Shown: piece after piece, positions 1 through 7,281 of the stretch
Position numbering within the stretch: the first letter of the stretch is position 1
Layout: the number at the start of each line of letters is the position of its first letter
NCBI GenBank assembly: GCA_023433835.1
Contig: JAEYTW010000317.1
Coordinates: 1-7,921, forward strand
Reading direction: 5' to 3'
Origin: Pseudomonadota bacterium
GTDB lineage: Bacteria > Pseudomonadota > Alphaproteobacteria > Ferrovibrionales > Ferrovibrionaceae
DNA: 7,921 bases
Translations under genes and position numbers: made by a program
Notes under the pieces: generated by a model
Databases searched by the model: none
What the model was told of the DNA's origin: nothing
What the model saw: only the letters and a program-made list of their open reading frames with translations

Positions 1-1684
1 TCTCGGTGTAGGCGGAACCCGGCAGCACGACGTCGGCGCGGTGCGCGCCCTTGTCGCCGTGGCTGCCCTGGTAGACCACGAAGGCCTGGCCGAGCTTGGC
101 GGTGTCGACCTCGTCGGCGCCAAGCAGGTACACCAGCTTGACGGCGCCCGACGAAGCGCCCTCCAGGATGCCGGCGACGTCGCGGCCGCCCTCGCCCGGC
201 ACGAAGCCGAGCTCGAGGCCGCCGACGCGGGCCGCCGCATCGTGCAGCACGTTGAAGCCGTTCCAGCCGTCCTTGACCAGGCCGCAATTGTCGGCGACCG
301 CGCGGGCGGCCGCCAGCACCGCGGCGCCGTCGGTGCGCGCCAGCGCCGCCTGGCCGATGATCAGCATCGGCTTCTGCGCGTTCTTGAGCGTTTCGGCGAA
401 CGGATGACGGCCGTCGGCGATCGCCTGGACCAGCGAGGCATCGTTGCCGAGATGCTCGTACGGGTAGGTCAGGTCGACGCCCTGGCCGATCAGCGCGATG
501 GCGACGTTGCCCTGCAGGTAGCGCTTGCGCAGCCGGGTATTGACCAGCGTCGCCTCGTGCCGCGGGTTGGTGCCGATCAGCAGCACCGCGTCGGCCTGCT
601 CGATGCCGGCGATGGTCGAGTTGAACAGCCACCCGGCGCGCTGGGCCGGATCGATCTTGGCCCCGTCCTGACGGCAGTCGATGTTCGTCGAGCCGAGCTT
701 GCCGAACAGGTCCTTGAGCGCCGCCATGCTCTCGACGCAGGCGAGGTCGCCGGCGATCGCCGCTATCTCGTCGCCCTTCAGGCCCGTGAGCTTGGCGGCC
801 ACGGCCTGCAGCGCCTCTTCCCAGGTCGCCGGCCGCAGGCGGCCGTCACGACGGACATAGGGGCGGTCGAGACGCTGGCGCTTCAGCCCGTCGACGGCAT
901 AGCGGGTCTTGTCGTTGATCCACTCTTCGTTGACGTTGTCGTTGGTGCGCGGCAGCACCCGCATCACTTCGGTGCCGCGGGCATCGACGCGGATGTTGGA
1001 ACCGACCGCGTCCATCGCATCGACGCTCTCGGTCTTGCGCAGCTCCCACGGCCGCGCATGGAAGGCGTAGGGGGCCGAGGTCAGCGCGCCGACCGGGCAG
1101 ACGTCGACCAGGTTGCCGGCCATCTCGGTGGTGACGGCATGCTCCAGATAGGTCGTGATCTGCATGTCCTCGCCGCGGAACACTGCGCCGATCTCCGGCG
1201 TGCCGGCGACCTCGGCGGCGAAGCGCACGCAGCGGGTGCAATGGATGCAGCGGGTCATGATCGTCTTGATCAGCGGGCCCATGTACTTGTCCTGGACCGC
1301 GCGCTTGTTCTCGTCGTAGCGCGAATGGTCGAGGCCGTAGCCCACCGCCTGGTCCTGCAGGTCGCACTCGCCGCCCTGGTCGCAGATCGGGCAATCCAGC
1401 GGGTGGTTGATCAGCAGGAATTCCATCACCCCCTTGCGGGCCTTCTTGACCAGCGGGGTGTCGGTCTTGATCACCATGTTGTCGGCGGCCGGCATCGCGC
1501 ACGAGGCGATCGGCTTCGGCGCCTTCTCCTGCTCGACCAGGCACATCCGGCAATTGCCGGCGATCGACAGGCGTTCGTGATAGCAGAAGCGCGGAATTTC
1601 CTTGCCCGCGGCTTCACAGGCCTGCAGGACGGTCGAGCCGGGCTCGACCGTGACCTGGATGCCGTCGACGGTCAACGTCGGCAT
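1..1684 (-). CDS. nuoG: NADH-quinone oxidoreductase subunit G (partial, C-terminus outside window)
   Basis: NuoG is the large Fe-S subunit of the peripheral arm of complex I, passing electrons from NuoF toward NuoB. The frame stays open for 561 codons to the left edge; about 690 aa is usual in alphaproteobacteria, so roughly the last 130 residues are missing. The N-terminal 2Fe-2S ferredoxin-like domain carries the N1b ligands C34, C45, C48 and C62. The His-ligated N5 site follows (H94, C98, C101, C107), then N4 (C146, C149, C152, C196). From about residue 215 to the edge is the molybdopterin-oxidoreductase-like domain, including a family-typical stretch ADVVLPGSAYTE at the cut. The N7 cysteine set found in E. 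coli, Thermus and Aquifex is absent after C196. The ATG at 1684 is 13 nt after the nuoF stop, with a GAGGAGG ribosome binding site overlapping that stop. I read every codon of the frame and met no stop. Confidence 0.97.
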   Translation of the reverse strand, partial: MPTLTVDGIQVTVEPGSTVLQACEAAGKEIPRFCYHERLSIAGNCRMCLVEQEKAPKPIASCAMPAADNMVIKTDTPLVKKARKGVMEFLLINHPLDCPICDQGGECDLQDQAVGYGLDHSRYDENKRAVQDKYMGPLIKTIMTRCIHCTRCVRFAAEVAGTPEIGAVFRGEDMQITTYLEHAVTTEMAGNLVDVCPVGALTSAPYAFHARPWELRKTESVDAMDAVGSNIRVDARGTEVMRVLPRTNDNVNEEWINDKTRYAVDGLKRQRLDRPYVRRDGRLRPATWEEALQAVAAKLTGLKGDEIAAIAGDLACVESMAALKDLFGKLGSTNIDCRQDGAKIDPAQRAGWLFNSTIAGIEQADAVLLIGTNPRHEATLVNTRLRKRYLQGNVAIALIGQGVDLTYPYEHLGNDASLVQAIADGRHPFAETLKNAQKPMLIIGQAALARTDGAAVLAAARAVADNCGLVKDGWNGFNVLHDAAARVGGLELGFVPGEGGRDVAGILEGASSGAVKLVYLLGADEVDTAKLGQAFVVYQGSHGDKGAHRADVVLPGSAYTE

Positions 1685-1697
1685 GACAACCCCCTCC

Positions 1698-2987
1698 TCA
1701 CTCGGCCGCTTGGGCCGCGGCGCCGTGATAGGCGTCGATGCGACGCTCCACCTCGGGCCGGAAATGGCGGAACAGACCCTGGATCGGCCAGGCGGCGGCA
1801 TCCCCCAAGGCACAGATGGTGTGGCCCTCGATCTGGTAGGTGACCTCGAGCAGCATGTCGATCTCGCGCTTCTCGGCGCGGCCGACCGCCATGCGTTCCA
1901 TCACCCGCCACATCCAGCCGGTGCCCTCGCGGCAGGGCGTGCACTGGCCGCAGCTCTCATGCATGTAGAACTTCGACAGCCGCGCGATGGCGCGGACCAG
2001 ATCGGTGTCCTTGTTCATGACGATCACGGCCGCCGTGCCCAGGCCGGAACGAACGGCACGCAGACTGTCGAAATCCATCAGCACGTCGTCGCAGATCGAC
2101 TTCGGCAGCAGCGGCACCGACGAGCCGCCGGGGATGATGGCCAAGAGGTTGTCCCAGCCGCCGGTCACGCCGCCGGCGTGCTTCTCGATGAGTTCCTTCA
2201 GCGGGATACCCATCTCTTCTTCGACGTTGCAGGGCTTGTTCACGTGGCCCGAGATGCAGAACACCTTGGTGCCGGTGTTGTTCGGGCGGCCGATGCCGGC
2301 AAACCAGTCGCCGCCGCGCCGCAGGATGGTCGGCGCCACCGCGATCGATTCGACATTGTTGACCGTGGTCGGGCAGCCCCAGACGCCGACGTTCGCCGGG
2401 AACGGCGGCTTCAGGCGCGGCTGGCCCTTCTTGCCTTCGAGGCTTTCGATCAGCGCGGTCTCTTCGCCGCAGATATAGGCGCCGGCGCCGCGGTGTACGT
2501 AGACATCGAAATCATAGCCCGAGCCGCAGGCGTTCTTGCCGATCAGCCCGGCCTCATAGGCCTCGGCGATGGCGATCTCCAGATGCTCGGCCTCGCGGTA
2601 GAATTCACCGCGGATGTAGATGTAGGCGGCCACCGCGCGCATCGCGAAACCGGCGACCAGGCAACCCTCGATCAGCTTGTGCGGATCGTGGCGCATCATG
2701 TCGCGGTCCTTGCACGTGCCGGGCTCGCCCTCGTCGGCATTGACCACGAGATAGCTCGGCCGGCCGTCGGACTTCTTGGGCATGAAGGACCACTTCATGC
2801 CGGTCGGGAAGCCGGCGCCGCCGCGGCCGCGCAGGCCAGACTTCTTCATCTCGTCGATGATGCCCTCGGGGCCGCGATCGAGAATGGCCTTGGTATTGTC
2901 CCAATCGCCGCGCGCCCGCGCGCCGGCCAGCCGCCAGTCGTGGTGGCCGTAGAGATTGGTGAAGATGCGATCCTTGTCCTGCAGCAT
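1698..2987 (-). CDS. nuoF: NADH-quinone oxidoreductase subunit F (NADH/FMN-binding, 51 kDa homologue)
   Basis: NuoF oxidises NADH at the tip of the peripheral arm and passes electrons through FMN to cluster N3. The protein is 429 aa with the ATG at 2987, close to the usual length of about 430. The glycine-rich FMN/NADH motif GLRGRGGAGFPTGMKW is at residues 51-66, and the acidic segment NADEGEPGTCKDRD follows at about 83-96. The N3 4Fe-4S ligands are C346, C349 and C352 (motif SCGQCTPCREGTG) plus C392. A GTG 18 nt upstream (3005) is in frame and gives six extra residues overlapping nuoE. I prefer the ATG because alphaproteobacterial and mitochondrial-type NuoF begin near MLxDxDRIFTNLYG and a GGGAG site sits 9 nt before it. 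The nuoE stop is 1 nt upstream, which suggests translational coupling. Confidence 0.97.
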   Translation of the reverse strand: MLQDKDRIFTNLYGHHDWRLAGARARGDWDNTKAILDRGPEGIIDEMKKSGLRGRGGAGFPTGMKWSFMPKKSDGRPSYLVVNADEGEPGTCKDRDMMRHDPHKLIEGCLVAGFAMRAVAAYIYIRGEFYREAEHLEIAIAEAYEAGLIGKNACGSGYDFDVYVHRGAGAYICGEETALIESLEGKKGQPRLKPPFPANVGVWGCPTTVNNVESIAVAPTILRRGGDWFAGIGRPNNTGTKVFCISGHVNKPCNVEEEMGIPLKELIEKHAGGVTGGWDNLLAIIPGGSSVPLLPKSICDDVLMDFDSLRAVRSGLGTAAVIVMNKDTDLVRAIARLSKFYMHESCGQCTPCREGTGWMWRVMERMAVGRAEKREIDMLLEVTYQIEGHTICALGDAAAWPIQGLFRHFRPEVERRIDAYHGAAAQAAE

Positions 2988-2988
2988 C

Positions 2989-3612
2989 TCAGTCGTCTCC
3001 CGCACCGGCGTCGAGCGTGGTCAGGCTGGTCAGTCCGCCGAGCGGCTCGGAGCTCGTGCGGCCGGTCTGCGGACCGGGCTTCGGCCTCTCGCCGCGCTGC
3101 AGCGCCTCGATGATCGCCGTCATCGATTCCTCGGTCAGGTCTTCGTAGAAATCATCGTTGATCTGCACCATCGGGGCGTTGACGCAGGCGCCGAGGCATT
3201 CGACCTCGGAGAGCCCGAACTTGCCGTCCTTGGTGACTTCGCCCAGGCCGATGCCCAGGCTCTTCTGGCAGGCCGAGACGATCTTGTCCGAGCCGCGCAG
3301 CCAGCAGGGCGTCGTCGTGCAGACCTGCACCCGATGCAGGCCCGCCGGGGCCAGGTTGTACATCGTGTAGAAGGTCGCGACTTCCCAGACGCGGATATAG
3401 GGCATCTGCAGCATGTCGCCGATGACGCGCACCGCGGCCTGGGTCAGCCAGCCTTCCTGGCGCTGGGCGAGGTCGAGCAGCGGCATCACCGCGCTGGCCT
3501 GCTTGCCGGCCGGGTAACGGGCGATGAACTTGTTCGCCTTCTCGAGATATTCGGCCGAAAAGGCGAAGCTCGCCGGCTGCGCCTCGGGGGCTGCGATGGG
3601 ACGATGACTCAT
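2989..3612 (-). CDS. nuoE: NADH-quinone oxidoreductase subunit E (24 kDa homologue, 2Fe-2S)
   Basis: NuoE is the thioredoxin-fold 2Fe-2S subunit paired with NuoF in the NADH dehydrogenase module. It carries cluster N1a, an off-pathway electron store beside FMN. The protein is 207 aa. A helical N-terminal half includes ARYPAGKQASAVMPLLDLAQ, and the thioredoxin-like domain has the N1a ligands C98, C103, C139 and C143 (CTTTPC and CLGAC). The tail, about residues 175-207 (PKPGPQTGRTSSEPLGGLTSL), resembles the C-terminal tail of mitochondrial-type 24 kDa subunits. The frame is open further upstream to 3687, but I chose the ATG at 3612. It overlaps the nuoD stop as ATGA (4 bp), has a GGAG site about 10 nt before it, and removes a low-complexity Arg-rich extension that is only a shadow of nuoD. 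Confidence 0.96.
   Translation of the reverse strand: MSHRPIAAPEAQPASFAFSAEYLEKANKFIARYPAGKQASAVMPLLDLAQRQEGWLTQAAVRVIGDMLQMPYIRVWEVATFYTMYNLAPAGLHRVQVCTTTPCWLRGSDKIVSACQKSLGIGLGEVTKDGKFGLSEVECLGACVNAPMVQINDDFYEDLTEESMTAIIEALQRGERPKPGPQTGRTSSEPLGGLTSLTTLDAGAGDD
2997..3001 (-). promoter_or_regulatory. Ribosome binding site deciding the nuoF start
   Basis: GGGAG lies 9 nt before the ATG at 2987, inside the last codons of nuoE. It favours this ATG over the in-frame GTG at 3005, because the site lies downstream of that GTG and cannot serve it. Confidence 0.6.
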
Positions 3613-4787
3613 CGGTCGATCTCTCCGAACACGATATCGAGGCTGCCGACGATCGCGGCGGCATCCGCCAGCTGATGCCCCTTGCACATGTAGTCGGTGG
3701 CGGACAGGTGCACGAAGGACGGCGAGCGGATCTTGCAGCGATAGGGCTTGTTGGTGCCGTCCGACACCAGGTAGACGCCGAACTCGCCCTTCGGCGCCTC
3801 GGTCGCGGCATAGACCTCGCCGGCCGGCACCTTGAAGCCTTCGGTATAGAGCTTGAAGTGATGGATCAGCGATTCCATCGAGCGCTTCATGTCTGCCCGC
3901 GCCGGCGGCACCACCTTGTGGTCGAGCGTCGAATGCGGGCCGTCAGGCATCTTCTCGATGCACTGGCGGATCAGCGACAGCGACTGGCGCATCTCCTCCA
4001 GGCGGATCAGGTAGCGATCGTAGCAATCGCCGTTCTTGCCGACGGGAATATCGAAGTCCAGTTCGTCGTATACCTCATAGGGTTGCGCCTTGCGCAGGTC
4101 CCAGGCAACGCCAGTGGAACGGAGCATCGGGCCGGTCATGCCCCAGTCGAGCGCATCCTGCTGCGACACCACGCCGATATCGACGTTGCGCTGCTTGAAG
4201 ATGCGGTTCTCGGTCAGCAGTTCCTCGAAATCGTCGAGGATCTTCAGGCAGCGCGGCACATAGGCATGGATATCCTCGGCCAGGCCCTTGGGCAGATCCT
4301 GATGCACCCCGCCCGGACGGAAGTAGGCGGCATGGAGCCGGGCGCCGCAGACGCGCTCGTAGAACTCCATCAGCTTCTCGCGCTCCTCGAAGCCCCACAG
4401 GGCCGGGGTCGTCGCGCCGACGTCCATCGCCTGGGTGGTGACGTTGAGGAGGTGGTTCAGCACGCGGCTGATCTCGGCGAACAGCGTGCGGATGTACTGG
4501 GCGCGCCGGGGCAGCTTCAGGCCCAGCAGCTTCTCGACCGCCAGGACGTAGGAATGCTCCATGTTCATCGGCGCGACGTAGTCGAGCCGGTCGAAATAGG
4601 GCAGTGCCTGCAGGTAGGTCTTGTACTCGATCAGCTTCTCGGTGCCGCGATGCAGCAGGCCGATATGCGGGTCGCAGCGCTCGATGACCTCGCCGTCGAG
4701 CTCGATGACCAGGCGCAGCACGCCGTGGGCCGCTGGATGCTGGGGCCCGAAGTTCAGCGCGTAGTTGTTGATCTGGATGTCGGCCAT
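3609..4787 (-). CDS. nuoD: NADH-quinone oxidoreductase subunit D (49 kDa homologue)
   Basis: NuoD is the 49 kDa-type subunit, related to the large subunit of NiFe hydrogenases. With NuoB it forms the quinone-reducing site next to cluster N2. The protein is 392 aa, the normal alphaproteobacterial length. Family motifs are GPQHPAAHG (residues 14-22) and HIGLLHRGTEKL (41-52). H21 and Y70 are 49 residues apart, the same spacing as the quinone-headgroup-binding His and Tyr of the Thermus and bovine homologues. As expected for complex I, the hydrogenase Ni-Fe CxxC pairs are absent. The frame is open to 4853, but the ATG at 4787 is preferred: it lies 10 nt after the nuoC stop, with a GAGG site that overlaps that TGA, and gives the family-typical start MADIQINNYALNFGPQHP. 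It is coupled to nuoE by a 4-bp ATGA overlap. Confidence 0.97.
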   Translation of the reverse strand: MADIQINNYALNFGPQHPAAHGVLRLVIELDGEVIERCDPHIGLLHRGTEKLIEYKTYLQALPYFDRLDYVAPMNMEHSYVLAVEKLLGLKLPRRAQYIRTLFAEISRVLNHLLNVTTQAMDVGATTPALWGFEEREKLMEFYERVCGARLHAAYFRPGGVHQDLPKGLAEDIHAYVPRCLKILDDFEELLTENRIFKQRNVDIGVVSQQDALDWGMTGPMLRSTGVAWDLRKAQPYEVYDELDFDIPVGKNGDCYDRYLIRLEEMRQSLSLIRQCIEKMPDGPHSTLDHKVVPPARADMKRSMESLIHHFKLYTEGFKVPAGEVYAATEAPKGEFGVYLVSDGTNKPYRCKIRSPSFVHLSATDYMCKGHQLADAAAIVGSLDIVFGEIDR

Positions 4788-4797
4788 GTCCCGGTCC

Positions 4798-5427
4798 TCA
4801 GTTCTTGGCCGCGCCGGCCTTCTCGTCGCCGGGCAGGATGTGGTCGACCGCACCCTCCCAGGGCGACAGGAAGTCGAAGCGCCGGAATTCCTGGGCCAGG
4901 CGCACCGGCTCCTGCACCACGCGCTTCTCGACCTCGTCGTAGCGCAGCTCGACGAAACCGGTCAGCGGGAAATCCTTCTGCAGCGGATGCCCCTCGAAAC
5001 CGTAATCGGTCAGGATGCGGCGCAGGTCGGGGTGATTGTCGAACATCACGCCGACCATGTCGTAGGCCTCGCGCTCGAACCAGTTGGCGGTCGGGAACAG
5101 CGGCGCCACCGATTCGATCGGCGTCATCTCGTCGGTCGTCAGCTTGACCCGGATGCGCTGGTTCAGCGTCATCGACAGCATGTGGTAGACGATCTCCAGC
5201 CGCTGGGCGCGATCCGGATAATCGACGCCGCACAGCTCGACCAGCTGGGTGAAGCGGCAGGCCGGGTCGTCGCGCAGGAAGGTCAGGGTGCGAAGGATGG
5301 CTTCGCGCTTGACCGTCACCGTCAGCTCGCCCAGGGCGACGACGGTCTCGACGACGTCGCCGCCGAGCGCCTTGGCGACGTGCTGGCCCAGCGTGGCCAG
5401 CGGATCCTGGGTCTCGATCTCTTCCAT
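4798..5427 (-). CDS. nuoC: NADH-quinone oxidoreductase subunit C (30 kDa homologue)
   Basis: NuoC is the 30 kDa-type subunit of the connecting module. It has no cofactor and packs against NuoD. The protein is 209 aa, normal for a separate NuoC; there is no NuoCD fusion as in E. coli. The family signature WFEREAYDMVGVMFDNHPDL lies at residues 116-135 and continues through RRILTDYGFEGHPLQKDFPL (136-155). The tail (about 184-209) contains the common FDFLSPWEG segment followed by a short charged end. The ATG at 5427 has a GAGGA site about 6 nt upstream. The gap to the nuoB stop is 27 nt and the gap to the nuoD start is 10 nt, so it sits inside the operon without an obvious internal promoter. Confidence 0.97.
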   Translation of the reverse strand: MEEIETQDPLATLGQHVAKALGGDVVETVVALGELTVTVKREAILRTLTFLRDDPACRFTQLVELCGVDYPDRAQRLEIVYHMLSMTLNQRIRVKLTTDEMTPIESVAPLFPTANWFEREAYDMVGVMFDNHPDLRRILTDYGFEGHPLQKDFPLTGFVELRYDEVEKRVVQEPVRLAQEFRRFDFLSPWEGAVDHILPGDEKAGAAKN

Positions 5428-5454
5428 CGGTCTTCCTCGCGGGCGCTTGAACGA

Positions 5455-6000
5455 TCAGCGCGCGATCGTGGTGGTGCGGCGAATCTTCTTCTGCAGGAGC
5501 AGGATGCCGTACAGCAGCGCCTCGGCCGTGGGCGGGCAGCCCGGCACGTAGACGTCCACCGGCACGATGCGGTCGCAGCCGCGCACCACCGAATACGAAT
5601 AATGGTAGTAGCCGCCGCCGTTGGCGCACGACCCCATCGAGATGACGTAGCGCGGCTCGGCCATCTGGTCGTAGACCTTGCGCAGCGCGGGGGCCATCTT
5701 GTTGGTCAGCGTGCCGGCGACGATCATCACGTCGGACTGGCGGGGCGAAGCGCGCGGCATGGTGCCGAAACGGTCGAGATCGTAGCGCGCCATGTAGGCA
5801 TGGATCATCTCGACCGCGCAGCAGGCCAGGCCGAACGTCATCGGCCACAGCGAACCGGTGCGCGCCCAGTTGACCAGCTTGTCGAGGTTGGAGACGACGA
5901 AGCCCTTGTCGGCCAGTTCGTCCGAGACGTCCTTGAAATAGGCGTCCTGGGAAACCGGGACCAGGGACTGGTTGCCGGATACGGGCTGAAGCTGGCTCAT
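5455..6000 (-). CDS. nuoB: NADH-quinone oxidoreductase subunit B (PSST homologue, cluster N2)
   Basis: NuoB carries the last 4Fe-4S cluster of the chain (N2) and forms the quinone site with NuoD at the membrane interface. The protein is 181 aa. The N2 ligands are all present: the adjacent pair C60 and C61 (FGLACCAVEM), C125 (GSCANGGG) and C155 (VPGCPP). The first 30 or so residues are variable and polar. The ATG at 6000 follows an AGGAG site with a 6-nt spacer, inside the 63-nt gap after nuoA. That is the widest gap between nuo genes in this window. I see no terminator or clear promoter in it. Confidence 0.97.
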   Translation of the reverse strand: MSQLQPVSGNQSLVPVSQDAYFKDVSDELADKGFVVSNLDKLVNWARTGSLWPMTFGLACCAVEMIHAYMARYDLDRFGTMPRASPRQSDVMIVAGTLTNKMAPALRKVYDQMAEPRYVISMGSCANGGGYYHYSYSVVRGCDRIVPVDVYVPGCPPTAEALLYGILLLQKKIRRTTTIAR

Positions 6001-6063
6001 CGCGAACTCCTGATTTGCGACTGGCTCGGGCGATCGGGGATCAAGCGGCTGGGACGGAGGGGA

Positions 6064-6429
6064 TCACTCCCACTCCAGGGCACCCTTGTTCCACTCGTAG
6101 ATGAACCCGATGGTGAGCACGCCGAGGAAGGCCATCATCGACCAGAAGCCATAGACGCCGTTCTCGCCGAGGGTGACGGCCCACGGGAACAGGAAGGCGA
6201 CCTCGAGGTCGAAGATGATGAAGAGGATGGCGACCAGGTAGAACCGGACGTCGAACTGCTTGCGCGAGTCGGAGAACGGATCGAAGCCGCACTCATAGGC
6301 CGACAGCTTTTCGGTATCGGGCTTGAGCTTGGCGGCGATGAAGGGCAGGCCGATCATCACCCCGGCAAGGCCGATGGCGATCCCGAGGAAGATGATGATC
6401 GGCAGGTAGTCGCGCAGCAAGGCATCCAT
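6064..6429 (-). CDS. nuoA: NADH-quinone oxidoreductase subunit A (ND3 homologue)
   Basis: NuoA is the ND3-type membrane subunit next to the quinone cavity. The protein is 121 aa with three predicted membrane helices at about residues 8-32, 61-84 and 93-112. The loop between the first two carries the conserved YECGFDPF (45-52). Its cysteine corresponds to the ND3 loop cysteine used as a marker of the active/deactive transition in mitochondrial complex I. The second helix has FDLE (73-76) followed by FLFPWA, both typical of the family. It is the first gene of the operon. The ribosome binding site is poor (only GGATC-like sequence about 10-14 nt upstream), but no alternative start fits the family N-terminus better. 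Confidence 0.96.
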   Translation of the reverse strand: MDALLRDYLPIIIFLGIAIGLAGVMIGLPFIAAKLKPDTEKLSAYECGFDPFSDSRKQFDVRFYLVAILFIIFDLEVAFLFPWAVTLGENGVYGFWSMMAFLGVLTIGFIYEWNKGALEWE

Positions 6430-6567
6430 GGAGCCAGATCCGTTTCGCGTCGGTTGTCCTAAGCGTCGAAGGTCTTGCGTCAGAGGCTTCCGCCTCCATC
6501 GGACGGCAACCAGGGTCGCAACAAATCAGCGGCCAAACAGCGGATGCAGAACGATGGCAAAAGCCCT

Positions 6568-6598
6568 GGGGCCGGTGTCCAAGTCCCCCACCGGCCTC
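6568..6598 (-). other. Leader hairpin upstream of the nuo operon
   Basis: The two arms GGCCGGTG and CACCGGCC (8 bp perfect) flank an 11-nt loop. One G-U and one G-C pair extend the stem to 10 bp. It lies about 140-170 nt before the nuoA start. There is no T-run on the minus-strand side, so it does not look like an intrinsic terminator. It could be a 5' stabilising structure or a chance GC-rich fold. Confidence 0.4.
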
Positions 6599-6603
6599 GC
6601 CGT

Positions 6604-6632
6604 CTTGTAGCCCGTTTCCACGACGGTTTCCA
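6604..6632 (-). promoter_or_regulatory. Weak candidate promoter for the nuo operon
   Basis: On the minus strand, TGGAAA (6627-6632) and TACAAG (6604-6609) are separated by 17 nt. Each matches the sigma70 consensus at 4 of 6 positions. If real, transcription would start near 6597, at the foot of the leader hairpin. The region is bounded upstream by the tRNA-Asp terminator, so a promoter somewhere between 6720 and 6430 is expected; this exact site is uncertain. Confidence 0.25.
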
Positions 6633-6720
6633 GCGTTTCGCAGCGCACAAAACGCCGCAAAATCGCGATGGGCCAAGAACTTGCATGGCTGATATGAGAG
6701 ATGGTTCGGGCCCAAACGAC

Positions 6721-6744
6721 AACGGCGCCCCGAAGGGCGCCGTT
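6721..6744 (-). terminator. Intrinsic terminator of tRNA-Asp
   Basis: A perfect 10-bp stem (AACGGCGCCC paired with GGGCGCCGTT) closes on a C(UUCG)G tetraloop when read on the minus strand. It is followed by moderately T-rich sequence (GTCGTTT). It starts 30 nt after the tRNA-Asp 3' end, so it should release the tRNA precursor and separate it from nuo transcription. The T-tract is weaker than in the hupB terminator. Confidence 0.75.
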
Positions 6745-6774
6745 AGCGTATAAGCAAGTATGCGTAGAACCGAA

Positions 6775-6851
<77 letters not shown>

Positions 6852-6866
6852 GCGTTCGGTGGGCGG

Positions 6867-6895
6867 TTTTTAGCCCTGCCCCACCCCCCTGTCAA
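6867..6895 (-). promoter_or_regulatory. Sigma70-type promoter of tRNA-Asp
   Basis: On the minus strand a perfect -35 TTGACA (6890-6895) is separated by exactly 17 nt from a -10-like TAAAAA (6867-6872; 4 of 6). The -10 lies 15 nt before the first base of tRNA-Asp, so transcription would begin near 6860 with a very short leader. The spacer is unusually G-rich. Confidence 0.7.
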
Positions 6896-6986
6896 AGGCT
6901 TTTTTCGCTGCCACGCAAGATCGTCCCAGATCGCTAGGGCGTTGAGGGGAAACGACAAGTCGATGCCGGTCATCACCCCGTCACGG

Positions 6987-7004
6987 ACCGCGGAAATCCG
7001 CGGT
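6987..7004. repeat. Perfect 8-bp inverted repeat between the tRNAs
   Basis: ACCGCGGA and TCCGCGGT are perfectly complementary and separated by AA. The function is unknown. It lies about 90 bp upstream of the tRNA-Asp -35 element, far for a classical operator, and has no adjacent T-run. Confidence 0.5.
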
Positions 7005-7146
7005 ATCGGTGTTGTGCGGACGACGGATCGCGCCACGGTTCGCTTGCGGGAATGGTAAGCATTGCCCAGGGGGATGAATGAGATCTTCCACTCCACGACA
7101 GCCGAATCATCCTGGACCGGCGCGAATCATGATCCGGAAAAAATTC

Positions 7147-7246
7147 CGTCAGTCCGGGCGCGGCGTAGCGGAGCCCCGGAATACAGGGAAGCGCGGTACC
7201 GGTTGCGCTGCCTTGCCCTGGATTCCCCGCTTTCGCGGGAACGACG
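7147..7246. repeat. REP/dRS3-like palindromic intergenic repeat (about 100 bp)
   Basis: Two palindromic units lie back to back. Unit 1 (7153-7180) has TCCGGG and CCCGGA arms around a GC-rich loop. Unit 2 (7223-7241) is the widespread TTCCCGC-GAAA-GCGGGAA hairpin, here with one extra G. The outer ends CGTCAGTCC and GGAACGACG are near-inverted copies (7 of 9). This architecture resembles repeated intergenic elements of many proteobacteria, such as Neisseria dRS3 and BIME-type pairs. Genome-wide copy number cannot be judged from one window. Confidence 0.6.
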
Positions 7247-7281
7247 GCGCTCGGCACAACGACTCGATGAATGTGGGGAAA

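Larger units (their letters stand above)
6430..6774. other. Non-coding region between tRNA-Asp and nuoA
   Basis: This 345-bp stretch has no supportable gene. It holds the tRNA-Asp terminator (6721-6744), a weak promoter candidate (6604-6632) and a GC-rich hairpin (6568-6598), and then forms the 5' leader of the nuo operon. Open frames crossing it have no recognisable protein character, and several run into the tRNA or into nuoA in the wrong frame. Confidence 0.7.
6852..7281. other. Non-coding region between tRNA-Asp and tRNA-Val
   Basis: This 430-bp stretch has no supportable gene. It contains the tRNA-Asp promoter (6867-6895), a perfect inverted repeat (6987-7004) and a 100-bp palindromic repeat unit (7147-7246). 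Short frames across it translate the repeats into the spurious VVPAKAG-type peptides commonly produced by such elements. Confidence 0.7.

Noticed and set aside
41..6462. Very long plus-strand open frames (about 490-600 codons, at 41-1843, 1602-3113, 3675-5147 and 4765-6462) opposite the nuo genes.
   Set aside because: They are antisense frames created by high-GC codon bias. Their translations are rich in Ala, Arg, Asp, Gly and His repeats with no family motifs, while the minus-strand frames are unmistakable complex I subunits.
7103..7130. CGAATCAT repeated 20 bp apart (7103-7110 and 7123-7130), considered as a direct-repeat operator.
   Set aside because: The repeat is only 8 bp with no nearby promoter for which it would be positioned, so chance is likely.
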